Origin: Bacteroidales bacterium
GTDB lineage: Bacteria > Bacteroidota > Bacteroidia > Bacteroidales > UBA7960
Length of the DNA stretch: 7,453 nt
NCBI GenBank assembly: GCA_003560215.1
Contig: PWIY01000239.1
Span: forward strand, 1 to 7,453
Direction: 5' to 3'
A program made the position numbers and the translations under genes. Numbering within the stretch: position 1 is the stretch's first letter; each line of letters begins with the position of its first letter. The notes beneath the pieces were generated by a model. The model was not told the origin of the DNA, ran no database searches, and worked only from the letters and a program-made list of their open reading frames with translations. This document shows positions 1 through 6,597 of this stretch, in pieces.

Positions 1-568
1 AAAGCGCGATCAGGGCAAAGTTGTATCCGTGCGGCATGGCCGCTTCATGGGTGGCGTAATAGAGCAGGTTGGTGCCCATTGCCACGGCAATAAGGGTAAA
101 GGTGGAGATGCCCGGGCTGAAGTAGCGAAGCAGCACTTTTTTCAGGAAATACAGACCCGCCAGCACGTAAAAAAGGGTGCTGAAATTCAGTGCAAAACGG
201 TACGGTATAGAGTATCCGTCGGCCTCCCATCCGGTCAGCGACGCATAGGCGTGAGCGAGGAAAAAGAATGGGGCATACAATACCGACATGCCCATGGTGG
301 TGATGATGGCACGCTGACCCGTGGGGGTTTCTATCGGCCATATGAGGTCTCCGAATTTTTCAGGATCCTCATCCAGAAACTCCAGCGAAAGGTCCTGATA
401 GATAAAAACCGCCGGAAGGTAAGCATAGTAGGATTTGACATCCCACTCGATCACCCGGTCGCGGGTCCAGTTTTGATGGCGGAAGTTGATCCACACCATG
501 GACAGGGCCATGGCCAGGATGGCGATGTTGTAAGGCCGGCTTAAGGCGGATCTGATGCCCGAACCCAT
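1..568 (-). CDS. Polytopic membrane protein, N-terminal 189 residues (possible GT-C-like glycosyltransferase), cut by the left edge
   Basis: Reading the minus strand from the ATG at 568-566 gives 189 codons with no stop to the window edge, so the C-terminus is missing. The start is bounded by an in-frame TGA at 595-593 and no other ATG lies between. The protein begins MGSGIRSALS and has hydrophobic stretches at about residues 12-28, 92-110, 125-146 and 155-172, with another beginning near 182. Between the first and second lies a polar loop with WDVKSYYAYLP (42-52) and an acidic stretch LDEDPEKFGD (65-74). An N-terminal membrane segment followed by a loop with Asp and Tyr-Tyr, then many membrane helices, resembles GT-C fold glycosyltransferases (GT39/GT83-like) that use lipid-linked sugars. 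That is inference: no diagnostic motif proves it and the catalytic family is unassigned. It starts 35 nt after recO and is probably cotranscribed with it. Shadow frames here, including a histidine-rich one, are spurious. Confidence 0.82.
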   Translation of the reverse strand, partial: MGSGIRSALSRPYNIAILAMALSMVWINFRHQNWTRDRVIEWDVKSYYAYLPAVFIYQDLSLEFLDEDPEKFGDLIWPIETPTGQRAIITTMGMSVLYAPFFFLAHAYASLTGWEADGYSIPYRFALNFSTLFYVLAGLYFLKKVLLRYFSPGISTFTLIAVAMGTNLLYYATHEAAMPHGYNFALIAL

Positions 569-603
569 AGACGCTAGGTGAAATTTAGTGAGTCAAACCA
601 AAG
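569..603 (-). other. recO to membrane-protein spacer
   Basis: This 35-nt AT-rich gap separates the recO TAA from the ATG at 568. It holds no hairpin with a T-run and no recognised promoter, which fits continuous transcription into the membrane-protein gene. Confidence 0.5.
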
Positions 604-1338
604 TTACACTTTTTCATTCAATACCATTTCCAGTATATGGTGTGATTTTATCTCACCAAGTCCTTCCAGGTGAAGGCGGTAATAGTCAATGACCCGGTCG
701 AGCAGTGCTTTTCGATGATTTCCCGGAATGGTCAGCTGATCCAGATCCTGAAGCCGGGTATTGGCTGCCAGGAAGAAATGGTGGCTAAGGGGCTTGTCAA
801 GGCACACTTCCTGAGGGCCGGCATCCCGCTGGAATACGCCCTCCTGCAGGTTAAAATAACAATGGCGGTCGTCATAATTGTCGCGGGGCCGGAACCCCAA
901 AAACCGGGTAAGCCCGAGCAGAAAAACAAGGTGAAAGTCGGCCACCCTGCCATCGGTCAGATCCAGCTGCAGGATCGAATTGTGGAGGTAGGCAAAAAGG
1001 GCCGGGTTGGGTTCATGACTTTTAATGGAGTGGCTGAGCATTTCGGCCAGGAAAAGGGCAATGGATGATTTGCTGATGTTGTAGGGAATGGTTGAAAACG
1101 GTGAAGGACAACTGATCTCTTTGATACGCTGCAGTCCGCCTTTTTCCTTGTGGTATACCACCATGTTCACAATGGTCAGTGGTTGAAAAAGGTTTTGCCG
1201 GATGCGGGCCCTGCTCTTCCGTACACCGGGAACCAGGTATGATTGCAGCCCCAGATCACCGGAATAGATCCGGGCAATGATGCTGGTTTCACCATACTTG
1301 AAACTATGCAGGATGATTCCGGTTGTGGTTGCGATCAT
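604..1338 (-). CDS. recO: DNA repair protein RecO
   Basis: The 244-residue product matches RecO in length and in its N-terminal pattern, TTTGIILHSFKYGETSIIARIYS (residues 4-26) followed by GLQSYLVPGVRKSRA (30-44), the OB-fold that binds DNA. RecO works in the cytoplasm with RecR (and RecF) to load RecA onto SSB-coated single-stranded DNA in gap repair and also anneals strands. Residues from about 85 on form the helical domain, including FLLGLTRFLGFRP (142-154). No four-cysteine zinc site is visible: the few cysteines (in CPSPF, HCYFN and EVCLD) are scattered, whereas some bacterial RecO proteins have such a site. The start ATG is at 1338-1336; an in-frame TAG ends 6 nt upstream, so no longer start is possible. 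The stop is TAA at 606-604. The ATG overlaps, as ATGA, the end of an open frame that continues from porZ. Confidence 0.93.
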   Translation of the reverse strand: MIATTTGIILHSFKYGETSIIARIYSGDLGLQSYLVPGVRKSRARIRQNLFQPLTIVNMVVYHKEKGGLQRIKEISCPSPFSTIPYNISKSSIALFLAEMLSHSIKSHEPNPALFAYLHNSILQLDLTDGRVADFHLVFLLGLTRFLGFRPRDNYDDRHCYFNLQEGVFQRDAGPQEVCLDKPLSHHFFLAANTRLQDLDQLTIPGNHRKALLDRVIDYYRLHLEGLGEIKSHHILEMVLNEKV

Positions 1339-1361
1339 GGTCTGCTATGGTTGACTGTTCC

Positions 1362-1415
1362 CTTTTCCAACGGGTCTGCTTGCTGCAACGGATCGGCCTG
1401 TTTCAAAGGATCTGC
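1362..1415 (-). repeat. Three tandem degenerate 18-bp repeats encoding ADPL-x-x
   Basis: On the minus strand the units are GCAGATCCTTTGAAACAG (1415-1398), GCCGATCCGTTGCAGCAA (1397-1380) and GCAGACCCGTTGGAAAAG (1379-1362). Pairwise they differ at 4 to 6 of 18 positions. They are in phase with the porZ frame. Within the first four codons of each unit all differences (GCA/GCC, GAT/GAC, CCT/CCG) are synonymous third-position changes, so ADPL is kept exactly, while the last two codons vary among K, Q and E. That is the pattern of a repeated peptide under selection and is not expected of a non-coding spacer. Confidence 0.7.
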
Positions 1416-1445
1416 GGGCCGACACGTCCCTTTACTGCTGGCCCG
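1415..1445 (-). other. Inverted repeat behind porZ (weak hairpin candidate)
   Basis: The + strand carries CGGGCC at 1415-1420 and its reverse complement GGCCCG at 1440-1445, giving a possible 6-bp GC-only stem with a 19-nt loop starting 10 nt after the porZ stop. No T-run follows, so it is not a convincing intrinsic terminator; it might slow ribosomes or RNA polymerase, or be accidental. Confidence 0.2.
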
Positions 1446-1454
1446 GGTTCTCTG

Positions 1455-3776
1455 TCAATTGATAAACAGGATCTTGGTCACGGCAGTTTCCTCTCCGTCT
1501 TCATTGGTGGAAAAAACCAGATACACACCGGAAGACGGCCGCCTTCCGCGGAGGTCCTTTCCATTCCAGACCGCCTGGCCTCCTTCTGCAATGGTTTCCC
1601 AAACCAGGTTGCCGCTGATGTCAGTGATTTTTACCCTGGCATTACGGACCAGGCCCCTTACGGAGATGTACCCGTCATATCCCGGATGGACGGGGTTGGG
1701 ATAAGCATACACATCCTGATGCACATCATCGCCTCCTGTGGCAAAGCCCCTGAAAGAGACCAGGCCCCTGTCGGTGGCAAAATAGACTTCCCCGCTTTGG
1801 TCCTCAATGGAAATATCCAGGATGTTGTTGGATGGAAGGGGGCTGTTTTCCCGGTCAAAATGAAAGATTGTTTGGCGGCCGTCTTCCGAAATGAGGAAGG
1901 CCCCTGAGCGTTCTGTGCCGAACCATTTTTTATTGGATCCGTCCACCGCAATGGCGGTAACGGTTTCCGATTCAAGCAGGTAGCCGGCAAATCCGTCGGC
2001 CTGTTCCACCACGATGCGGTGGGCCTGAAAGTCCCCCCCGTTAAATGCACGATGGGGGCTGTAAAAAACAGCCACGCCCTCTTCTGTTCCCACCCATACG
2101 TATCCATTGTTGTCAACAGCCAGACTGTGAACGCTGTTGCTGGGGAGACCACCGCGATTGGCCTGGGTGGTCAGTCTGCGTGTCTGGTAGCCGCTGTTGT
2201 GGTTCAACCCATCCTCCTTAAACAGGAAAATACCGTTCCGCGGAAGAATGACCCATTTCTGCCCGCCATCATCAATGATGAGGTCTCCCACCAGTGTTTG
2301 CGACCCGAAGGTGCCGCCACTGCTAAAGGCCAGCCAGTCACCCGAAGTTTTTCTGACCAAAAGCGGGGTGTCAACTTCAGAATTGGTGACCCACACATTG
2401 CCCTGGTTGTCGACAGCTGTGCCTCCCACACGAAGCCTGTCACCGATGATGGCGCGTTTCTGCAGGGGGCTGTTGGAGTCGTCATACAATTGTACTACGC
2501 CTTCAGGATTCAGTTCTGCCATGCCTCCGTTCCAGGCTGCGGCAAAGGCGCGGTCCGGGTTGCGGGGATCGGTGCTGATCCTGATGATGTCTGATACCGA
2601 TTCCAGCTCAGGAAACCTGAAACGGTTAAAGCTTTGCCAGCTGCCACCTTCAAAAAGGAATATGCCATGCTGGATCCAGTCATGTTCCCCGCCATAGGTG
2701 ACCGTGCCCGGGGCAACCCAAACGCGTCCGCTTCCAGCTGCCAGGCCAAAGGCATCTGCTTCGGGAGGGCCCGTCAGGGTGATGGTTTCAAAACCGCCGG
2801 AACTTTTTTCCCTGGCAAGACCCCTGTGGTGATCAGCAACCCAGAGCTTCCCGTCTGCAGCCAGAAGGGCATCATTTGCTGTAACATCACCCGGCTGATA
2901 GCTTTCCACCCGGCGGGTCCTGGTTAAATCCTCATAGTAAATGTCCAGTTTGCCGGTGGCTGCCACCAGGAGGTGGTCACCGCTCACGGCCAGGTTATTG
3001 ATCTGCTGGTAGTCATTTTCCGGTGGGCCAAAGGGGATCCAGCCTCCCTGATCTGATTTAAAAAGCTGGTCTGATGAATCCGTTTTGCGCAAGGCAAACA
3101 CCCTGCCGGCATAAGCGCCCACATGGGTGAATGCTTCATTGTTTTCTCCGCTGACTTCGAGGCGATCCCAGAATCGATAATCGGCGAGATTGGAGCCATC
3201 CAGAGGTGCCCGCAGAAGTCCGGCATTGGTGGCTGCATAGATGTATCCGCCGGAAATGGCCAGGTCGTTGACGTTGACCATGCTCCCAAATGGTCCGATG
3301 AACCAGGTGTCGAGGATCAGGTAGTTTTCAGGATCCAGTTCAATGATGCCGAAATCGCAGGCCAGTAATATGCGATTTTCATGGGTTTCCATACTGTTGA
3401 TTTTTTTACTTCCCAGTATGGAAGCCTGCATGATATCGGGGATATTCACAACCGTGTTTCCATCGATCAGATCCAGGTTGCCGTTTTCATAGCCTGCCAG
3501 GATCACTTCATGCTCCTCCGACCAGCCCATTGCGGAAATCCCGAAATCACTCATCCCGTGAACTTTATTGATTCGCTCCGCGCTGTTGTCGCCCTTGTTG
3601 ATGACCACCAGCCCGTAGGCGGTGGCCCCCACAATGCGGTCGGGGGTTTCGTCAATATGTAGTATGCGGTTGTTGGGCAGGTGATGCCGCCACTGGCCCA
3701 CAGGTACATCAGCCTGCAGTTCCGGCATCAAAGCCAGGATGACTGTCAGCATCAGAAAAAGCGGCAGGCTGCGCAT
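1455..3776 (-). CDS. porZ: PorZ-like T9SS attachment-complex protein (two beta-propellers plus C-terminal sorting domain)
   Basis: This 773-residue protein matches PorZ of Porphyromonas gingivalis in length (776) and layout. PorZ is a surface component of the T9SS attachment complex with PorU, PorV and PorQ; it binds anionic lipopolysaccharide and supplies it to the sortase PorU for anchoring cargo. A signal peptide covers residues 1-22 with likely cleavage after LQA. The mature start VPVGQWRHHLP (24-34) is typical of the family. Propeller blade motifs recur, for example YIYAATNAGLL (178-188), LWVADHHRGLA (311-321), VWVTNSE (461-467), YVWVGTEEGVAVF (559-571), KWFGTERSGAFL (617-628) and VYFATDRGLVSF (664-675), like two-component-regulator propellers. 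A flexible linker near 676-688 leads to the T9SS C-terminal domain (689-773) with YPNPV (692-696), SSGVYLVF (748-755) and the end KILFIN. Neighbouring recO is a recurrent partner of porZ in Bacteroidota. A generic propeller sensor is less likely, since no membrane segment, kinase or DNA-binding domain follows. Confidence 0.85.
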   Translation of the reverse strand: MRSLPLFLMLTVILALMPELQADVPVGQWRHHLPNNRILHIDETPDRIVGATAYGLVVINKGDNSAERINKVHGMSDFGISAMGWSEEHEVILAGYENGNLDLIDGNTVVNIPDIMQASILGSKKINSMETHENRILLACDFGIIELDPENYLILDTWFIGPFGSMVNVNDLAISGGYIYAATNAGLLRAPLDGSNLADYRFWDRLEVSGENNEAFTHVGAYAGRVFALRKTDSSDQLFKSDQGGWIPFGPPENDYQQINNLAVSGDHLLVAATGKLDIYYEDLTRTRRVESYQPGDVTANDALLAADGKLWVADHHRGLAREKSSGGFETITLTGPPEADAFGLAAGSGRVWVAPGTVTYGGEHDWIQHGIFLFEGGSWQSFNRFRFPELESVSDIIRISTDPRNPDRAFAAAWNGGMAELNPEGVVQLYDDSNSPLQKRAIIGDRLRVGGTAVDNQGNVWVTNSEVDTPLLVRKTSGDWLAFSSGGTFGSQTLVGDLIIDDGGQKWVILPRNGIFLFKEDGLNHNSGYQTRRLTTQANRGGLPSNSVHSLAVDNNGYVWVGTEEGVAVFYSPHRAFNGGDFQAHRIVVEQADGFAGYLLESETVTAIAVDGSNKKWFGTERSGAFLISEDGRQTIFHFDRENSPLPSNNILDISIEDQSGEVYFATDRGLVSFRGFATGGDDVHQDVYAYPNPVHPGYDGYISVRGLVRNARVKITDISGNLVWETIAEGGQAVWNGKDLRGRRPSSGVYLVFSTNEDGEETAVTKILFIN

Positions 3777-3812
3777 GATTGTTGTGTATGTGTTTGGGTA
3801 AAACCCAGTCGG
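3777..3812 (-). other. PBP to porZ spacer with a short palindrome
   Basis: The 36-nt gap contains TGGGTAAAACCCA on the + strand (3795-3807), a possible 5-bp stem with a 3-nt loop. It is followed on the minus strand by an A/C-rich leader before the porZ ATG and no T-run, so a terminator is unlikely. The A-rich, SD-less leader is typical of Bacteroidota translation starts. Confidence 0.3.
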
Positions 3813-6068
3813 TCAGAAAATCTCCCTTCTGAATGCGTCTCTGGGCGTTTCCTGTTGTTCCACTTTTGAACAGTCGGTTTCAACGTCTGGCGGTTGCAGG
3901 GGCATCTCAAAATCGCCCATGCTGACATTGAGGTTGTCGTCGTCATAAACCCTGGTCATGAACTTGGCCCAGATGGGCAGTGCGGTGTTGGCCCCCTGGC
4001 CAAGTGAAAGACTTCTGAACCGGATACCACGGTCTTCTCCTCCTACCCAAACACCGGATACAAGATCGGGGGTAATGCCTACGAACCATCCATCTGAATT
4101 GCTCTGGGTGGTTCCTGTTTTACCGGCAATGGGGTGGTCAAAACCATACCTGAAGTTCAGTCTCCGTCCGGTACCTTCCGATACCACACCCTTCATGAGT
4201 TCCAGCATCAGCCAGGCAGTTTCCTCATTCATCGCTTCCTGCCGGTCGGGCACAAAAGCTTCGATCAGGTTACCGCTCTGGTCTTCGATATGGGTGACGA
4301 AGCTTGGTTCTATATAAACCCCTTTGTTGGCATAGGACGCCATGGCGCCAACGATCTCGTAAACTGACAGGTCAGGCGTTCCGAGAGAGATAGCAGGAAC
4401 CGGCTCCATGGGACTTTGCACCCCCATCCGGTTTACCAGCCTGATCAGGGCCTCCGGGCTGTAGCGCCTCATGAGGTAGGCTGAAATATAATTCACGGAG
4501 TTTGCCAGGGCCCATTGCAGGGTCACCATTTCCCCTTCCCTGTCGTCGCTTGAGTTTTTTGGTGTCCACAATGTTCCGTCCCAAAGTTCAAAGCTGACCG
4601 GGGTATTGGGAACCTGCGTACAGGGGCCGAACTCCCCCTCCTGCATGGCCAGGGTGTACAGAAATGGTTTAAACACCGAACCCACCTGGCGACGAATGCC
4701 GGTGACATGATCGAACTTGAAGTGACGAAAATCATTGCCGCCCACATAGGCTTTTACGTTGCCGGTATGAGGTTCCACAGCCATCATCCCCGCATGGAGA
4801 AAATGCTTGTGATACCAGATCGAATCCATGGGTGTCATTACGGTATCCAGGCTGCCTTCCCAGGAGAAAACCTGCATGGGCACTGGTTCTTCAAAGCTGG
4901 CCATGATTTCTTCTTCGGAGTAGCCCTGTGCGCGCATGTTATGGAAACGGTCTGACCGCCTCACTGAATTCCTGATGTTGGATTCTACCTGTTCGTTGGT
5001 CAGGTCTGTATCGTAAGGGGCGTTGGTATAGCCGCGCCAGTGCCTGTAGAATTCAGGCTGAAGGTAATTGGCCATGTGTTCCTTAACCGCTTCCTCGGCA
5101 TGTTGCTGCATGCGTGAGTCAATGGTGGTATATATTTTGAGCCCGTCGCGGTAAATGTCGTAATGAGACCCATCGGGTTTTGTTCGTGACCGCCCCCAAT
5201 CCCGCAGTTCAGTTCTGAGATACTCCCGCAAATAGGTGGCAATTCCGGTGTGATGATCCTGCACCTGGAACTGCGACATGTCAAGGGGCAAACTGCGGAG
5301 TGAATCGAGCTCTTCCCTGGTGATATACTGGTACCTGGCCATCTGTGTCAGCACTACCTGACGACGGTTCAGGGCCCGCTCAGGGTTCCTCACGGGGTGG
5401 TACCAGGAGGGGGCTTTCAGCAACCCCACCAGAATGGCCGCTTCCTCTTTTTTCAGTTCGCAGGGTGTGGTATTGAAATATGTTTTGGCCGCTGATTTGA
5501 TCCCGAAAGCGTGGCTTCCGAAGTCAACCGTGTTGAGATACATGGCAATGATCTCGTCTTTGGTATAGTTTCTTTCCAGGCGTGCAGCGGTTACCCACTC
5601 TTTGAACTTGATGATCACGATCTGTGCGGTGGAGAGATCCTGCTGCCGGGGAAACAGGTTTTTGGCCAGCTGTTGGCTGAGGGTGCTTCCCCCGCCGGCA
5701 CTGCGTTGCCCGCCGATGATGTTGCGGAACAGTACCCGGAATATGCTTCTGATGTCAACCCCTGAATGGTGGCGGTAACGAATATCCTCTGTGGCAAGCA
5801 GTGCATTGACCACATTCGGTGAGAGATCCTCGTAATGGATGTTGGACCGGTTATGGATATAAAACGTGCCCAGCAATTCCCCGTCGGCCGAGTAAATTTC
5901 ACTGGCCAGGTTACTCCTGGGGTTCTCCAGTTCTTCAAAAGAGGGCATAAACCCCCACCATCCGAGGGAAATGGTGAAAAACAGCAGGAAAACAAGCACA
6001 ACGGGTGTGGCAAAAAGCACCCAGAATAAGCGTTTGTATTTACGTTTTACGGAATCTTTGCTCGTCAT
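3813..6068 (-). CDS. Class A penicillin-binding protein (PBP1A-type transglycosylase/transpeptidase)
   Basis: This 751-residue bifunctional peptidoglycan synthase polymerises lipid II into glycan strands and crosslinks peptide stems in the periplasm. A short basic cytoplasmic tail (KRKYKR, 8-13) precedes one membrane anchor at about 14-38. The GT51 transglycosylase domain follows: catalytic Glu94 in TEDIRYRHHSGVD (93-105), GGSTLSQQLAKNLF (126-139), and LERNYTKDEIIAMYLN (164-179). The transpeptidase domain has the nucleophile motif S464-V-F-K467, S524-V-N526, and K650-T-G-T-T654, so both active sites look intact. The region at about 330-415 between the domains is long and charged, as in other Bacteroidota PBP1A proteins. 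The tail (720-751) is polar and rich in Pro and Glu. The start at 6068 puts the anchor at the expected distance; the stop is TGA at 3815-3813. It sits 46 nt behind gldH and 36 nt before porZ, so cotranscription is likely. The name mrcA/pbpF varies, so no symbol is given. Confidence 0.95.
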   Translation of the reverse strand: MTSKDSVKRKYKRLFWVLFATPVVLVFLLFFTISLGWWGFMPSFEELENPRSNLASEIYSADGELLGTFYIHNRSNIHYEDLSPNVVNALLATEDIRYRHHSGVDIRSIFRVLFRNIIGGQRSAGGGSTLSQQLAKNLFPRQQDLSTAQIVIIKFKEWVTAARLERNYTKDEIIAMYLNTVDFGSHAFGIKSAAKTYFNTTPCELKKEEAAILVGLLKAPSWYHPVRNPERALNRRQVVLTQMARYQYITREELDSLRSLPLDMSQFQVQDHHTGIATYLREYLRTELRDWGRSRTKPDGSHYDIYRDGLKIYTTIDSRMQQHAEEAVKEHMANYLQPEFYRHWRGYTNAPYDTDLTNEQVESNIRNSVRRSDRFHNMRAQGYSEEEIMASFEEPVPMQVFSWEGSLDTVMTPMDSIWYHKHFLHAGMMAVEPHTGNVKAYVGGNDFRHFKFDHVTGIRRQVGSVFKPFLYTLAMQEGEFGPCTQVPNTPVSFELWDGTLWTPKNSSDDREGEMVTLQWALANSVNYISAYLMRRYSPEALIRLVNRMGVQSPMEPVPAISLGTPDLSVYEIVGAMASYANKGVYIEPSFVTHIEDQSGNLIEAFVPDRQEAMNEETAWLMLELMKGVVSEGTGRRLNFRYGFDHPIAGKTGTTQSNSDGWFVGITPDLVSGVWVGGEDRGIRFRSLSLGQGANTALPIWAKFMTRVYDDDNLNVSMGDFEMPLQPPDVETDCSKVEQQETPRDAFRREIF

Positions 6069-6114
6069 ATATCTTGGTTATAGTTAGTAACAAAACGCCG
6101 GGCCTGTGGCTTTA

Positions 6115-6585
6115 TTATTTTTTCCTGATGCGGATGCCAAGGTCTGAAAGGCCTTCCAGTTCCGTATCACGCATTCCATGCTGAATGCTAAACGTATAAG
6201 TTCCGGCAACAGGGAACCACACCTCATCACGGAACAAAAAGCGGTTTGACCGGATCTGTCCGATCCCTCTTCCTGTCCATTCCCCTCTGCGGTCGGCAAG
6301 TACGCATTCAATGGTGTCTTGCAGTATCCGGTTATCAGGAAACTCAATCTCCAAAAAAAGGAAAAGATTGCTGTAGGGGTAATCAATGGTGTTTCGGACA
6401 TCAAGATATAACTCATGCAGGGCCAGTGTGTCACTGATCTCTGCCTCAAAAAGGATGCCATCCCTGTAATCCCACCCATCAGAAGAAACGGACCGGGTTT
6501 CATGATAGGTGACACCGGGCTGGCATGCGGCCATAAGCAGCCACAATACAACTGTGAGGCTCATTTGGGCTGATCTTGTCATCAT
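6115..6585 (-). CDS. gldH: GldH family gliding-motility lipoprotein
   Basis: This 156-residue protein carries a lipoprotein signal: basic start (MMTR), hydrophobic core at 9-18 and lipobox MAAC with Cys21 as the lipidated residue. The remainder (from about 40) is a beta-rich domain with FEAEISDTLALHELYLDVRNTIDYPYSNLFLFLEI (46-80), which resembles GldH, followed by RGEWTGRGIGQIRSNRF (99-115) and a final strand region through TYTFSIQHGMRDTEL (129-143). In Flavobacterium johnsoniae GldH is needed for gliding; its exact role is not settled, and homologues occur in non-gliding Bacteroidota. It is expected to be membrane-anchored, facing the periplasm. The ATG at 6585 lies 12 nt after the ricT stop; a second ATG directly follows at 6582, and no clear ribosome-binding sequence separates them. 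The order ricT-gldH-PBP1A is familiar from Bacteroidota genomes and strengthens the assignment. Confidence 0.85.
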   Translation of the reverse strand: MMTRSAQMSLTVVLWLLMAACQPGVTYHETRSVSSDGWDYRDGILFEAEISDTLALHELYLDVRNTIDYPYSNLFLFLEIEFPDNRILQDTIECVLADRRGEWTGRGIGQIRSNRFLFRDEVWFPVAGTYTFSIQHGMRDTELEGLSDLGIRIRKK

Positions 6586-6597
6586 CTTATGGAGTGG

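Larger units (their letters stand above)
1335..1454 (-). other. In-frame open extension behind the porZ stop, ending in ATGA at recO
   Basis: After the porZ TGA (1457-1455) the same frame stays open for 39 sense codons and stops at TGA 1337-1335, which overlaps the recO ATG as ATGA. The first part reads QRTRASSKGTCRP, then three six-residue units (ADPLKQ, ADPLQQ, ADPLEK), then GTVNHSRP. There is no ATG or GTG in this frame; the only alternative starts are the TTG codons inside the repeats. The porZ stop is followed by C (TGA-C), a weak termination context. Possible readings are stop readthrough giving a longer PorZ, a remnant of a formerly longer porZ, a sequencing error at the TGA, a small TTG-started coupling ORF, or chance. 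An open run of 39 codons alone has about a 15% chance with random codons, so the argument rests on the repeat pattern and the ATGA junction. Confidence 0.4.

Noticed and set aside
45..341. Histidine-rich 98-codon minus-strand frame
   Set aside because: It overlaps the 189-codon membrane-protein frame out of phase; that frame has a consistent membrane topology while this one has only low-complexity His and Cys.
29..544. 171-codon plus-strand frame
   Set aside because: Antisense shadow of the left-edge membrane protein; composition (Gln, His and Gly rich) has no recognisable domain.
1415..1445. Rho-independent terminator after porZ
   Set aside because: The stem is only 6 bp with a 19-nt loop and no T-run follows, so I keep it only as a weak inverted repeat.
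1455..1457. Reassigned genetic code (TGA read as an amino acid)
   Set aside because: The PBP gene also ends with TGA right after a natural C-terminus, and no gene here uses in-frame TGA inside a conserved domain.
1323..1907. 194-codon plus-strand frame crossing the porZ-recO gap
   Set aside because: Antisense to the porZ C-terminal domain, which is a clear protein family; the repeats make sense in the minus-strand frame where silent changes dominate.
2019..2697. Long plus-strand frames (191 and 166 codons) inside porZ
   Set aside because: They are antisense to propeller-coding sequence and two of them overlap each other in different frames.
1455..3776. Hybrid two-component sensor with propeller domain
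   Set aside because: No membrane segment after the propellers and no histidine kinase, receiver or DNA-binding domain; the protein ends in a T9SS C-terminal domain.
6069..6114. Promoter or terminator between gldH and the PBP gene
   Set aside because: A TTTTG near the right distance could be a Bacteroidota -33 element, but no TAnnTTTG -7 element follows, and the GC-rich stretch gives only 3-bp stems.
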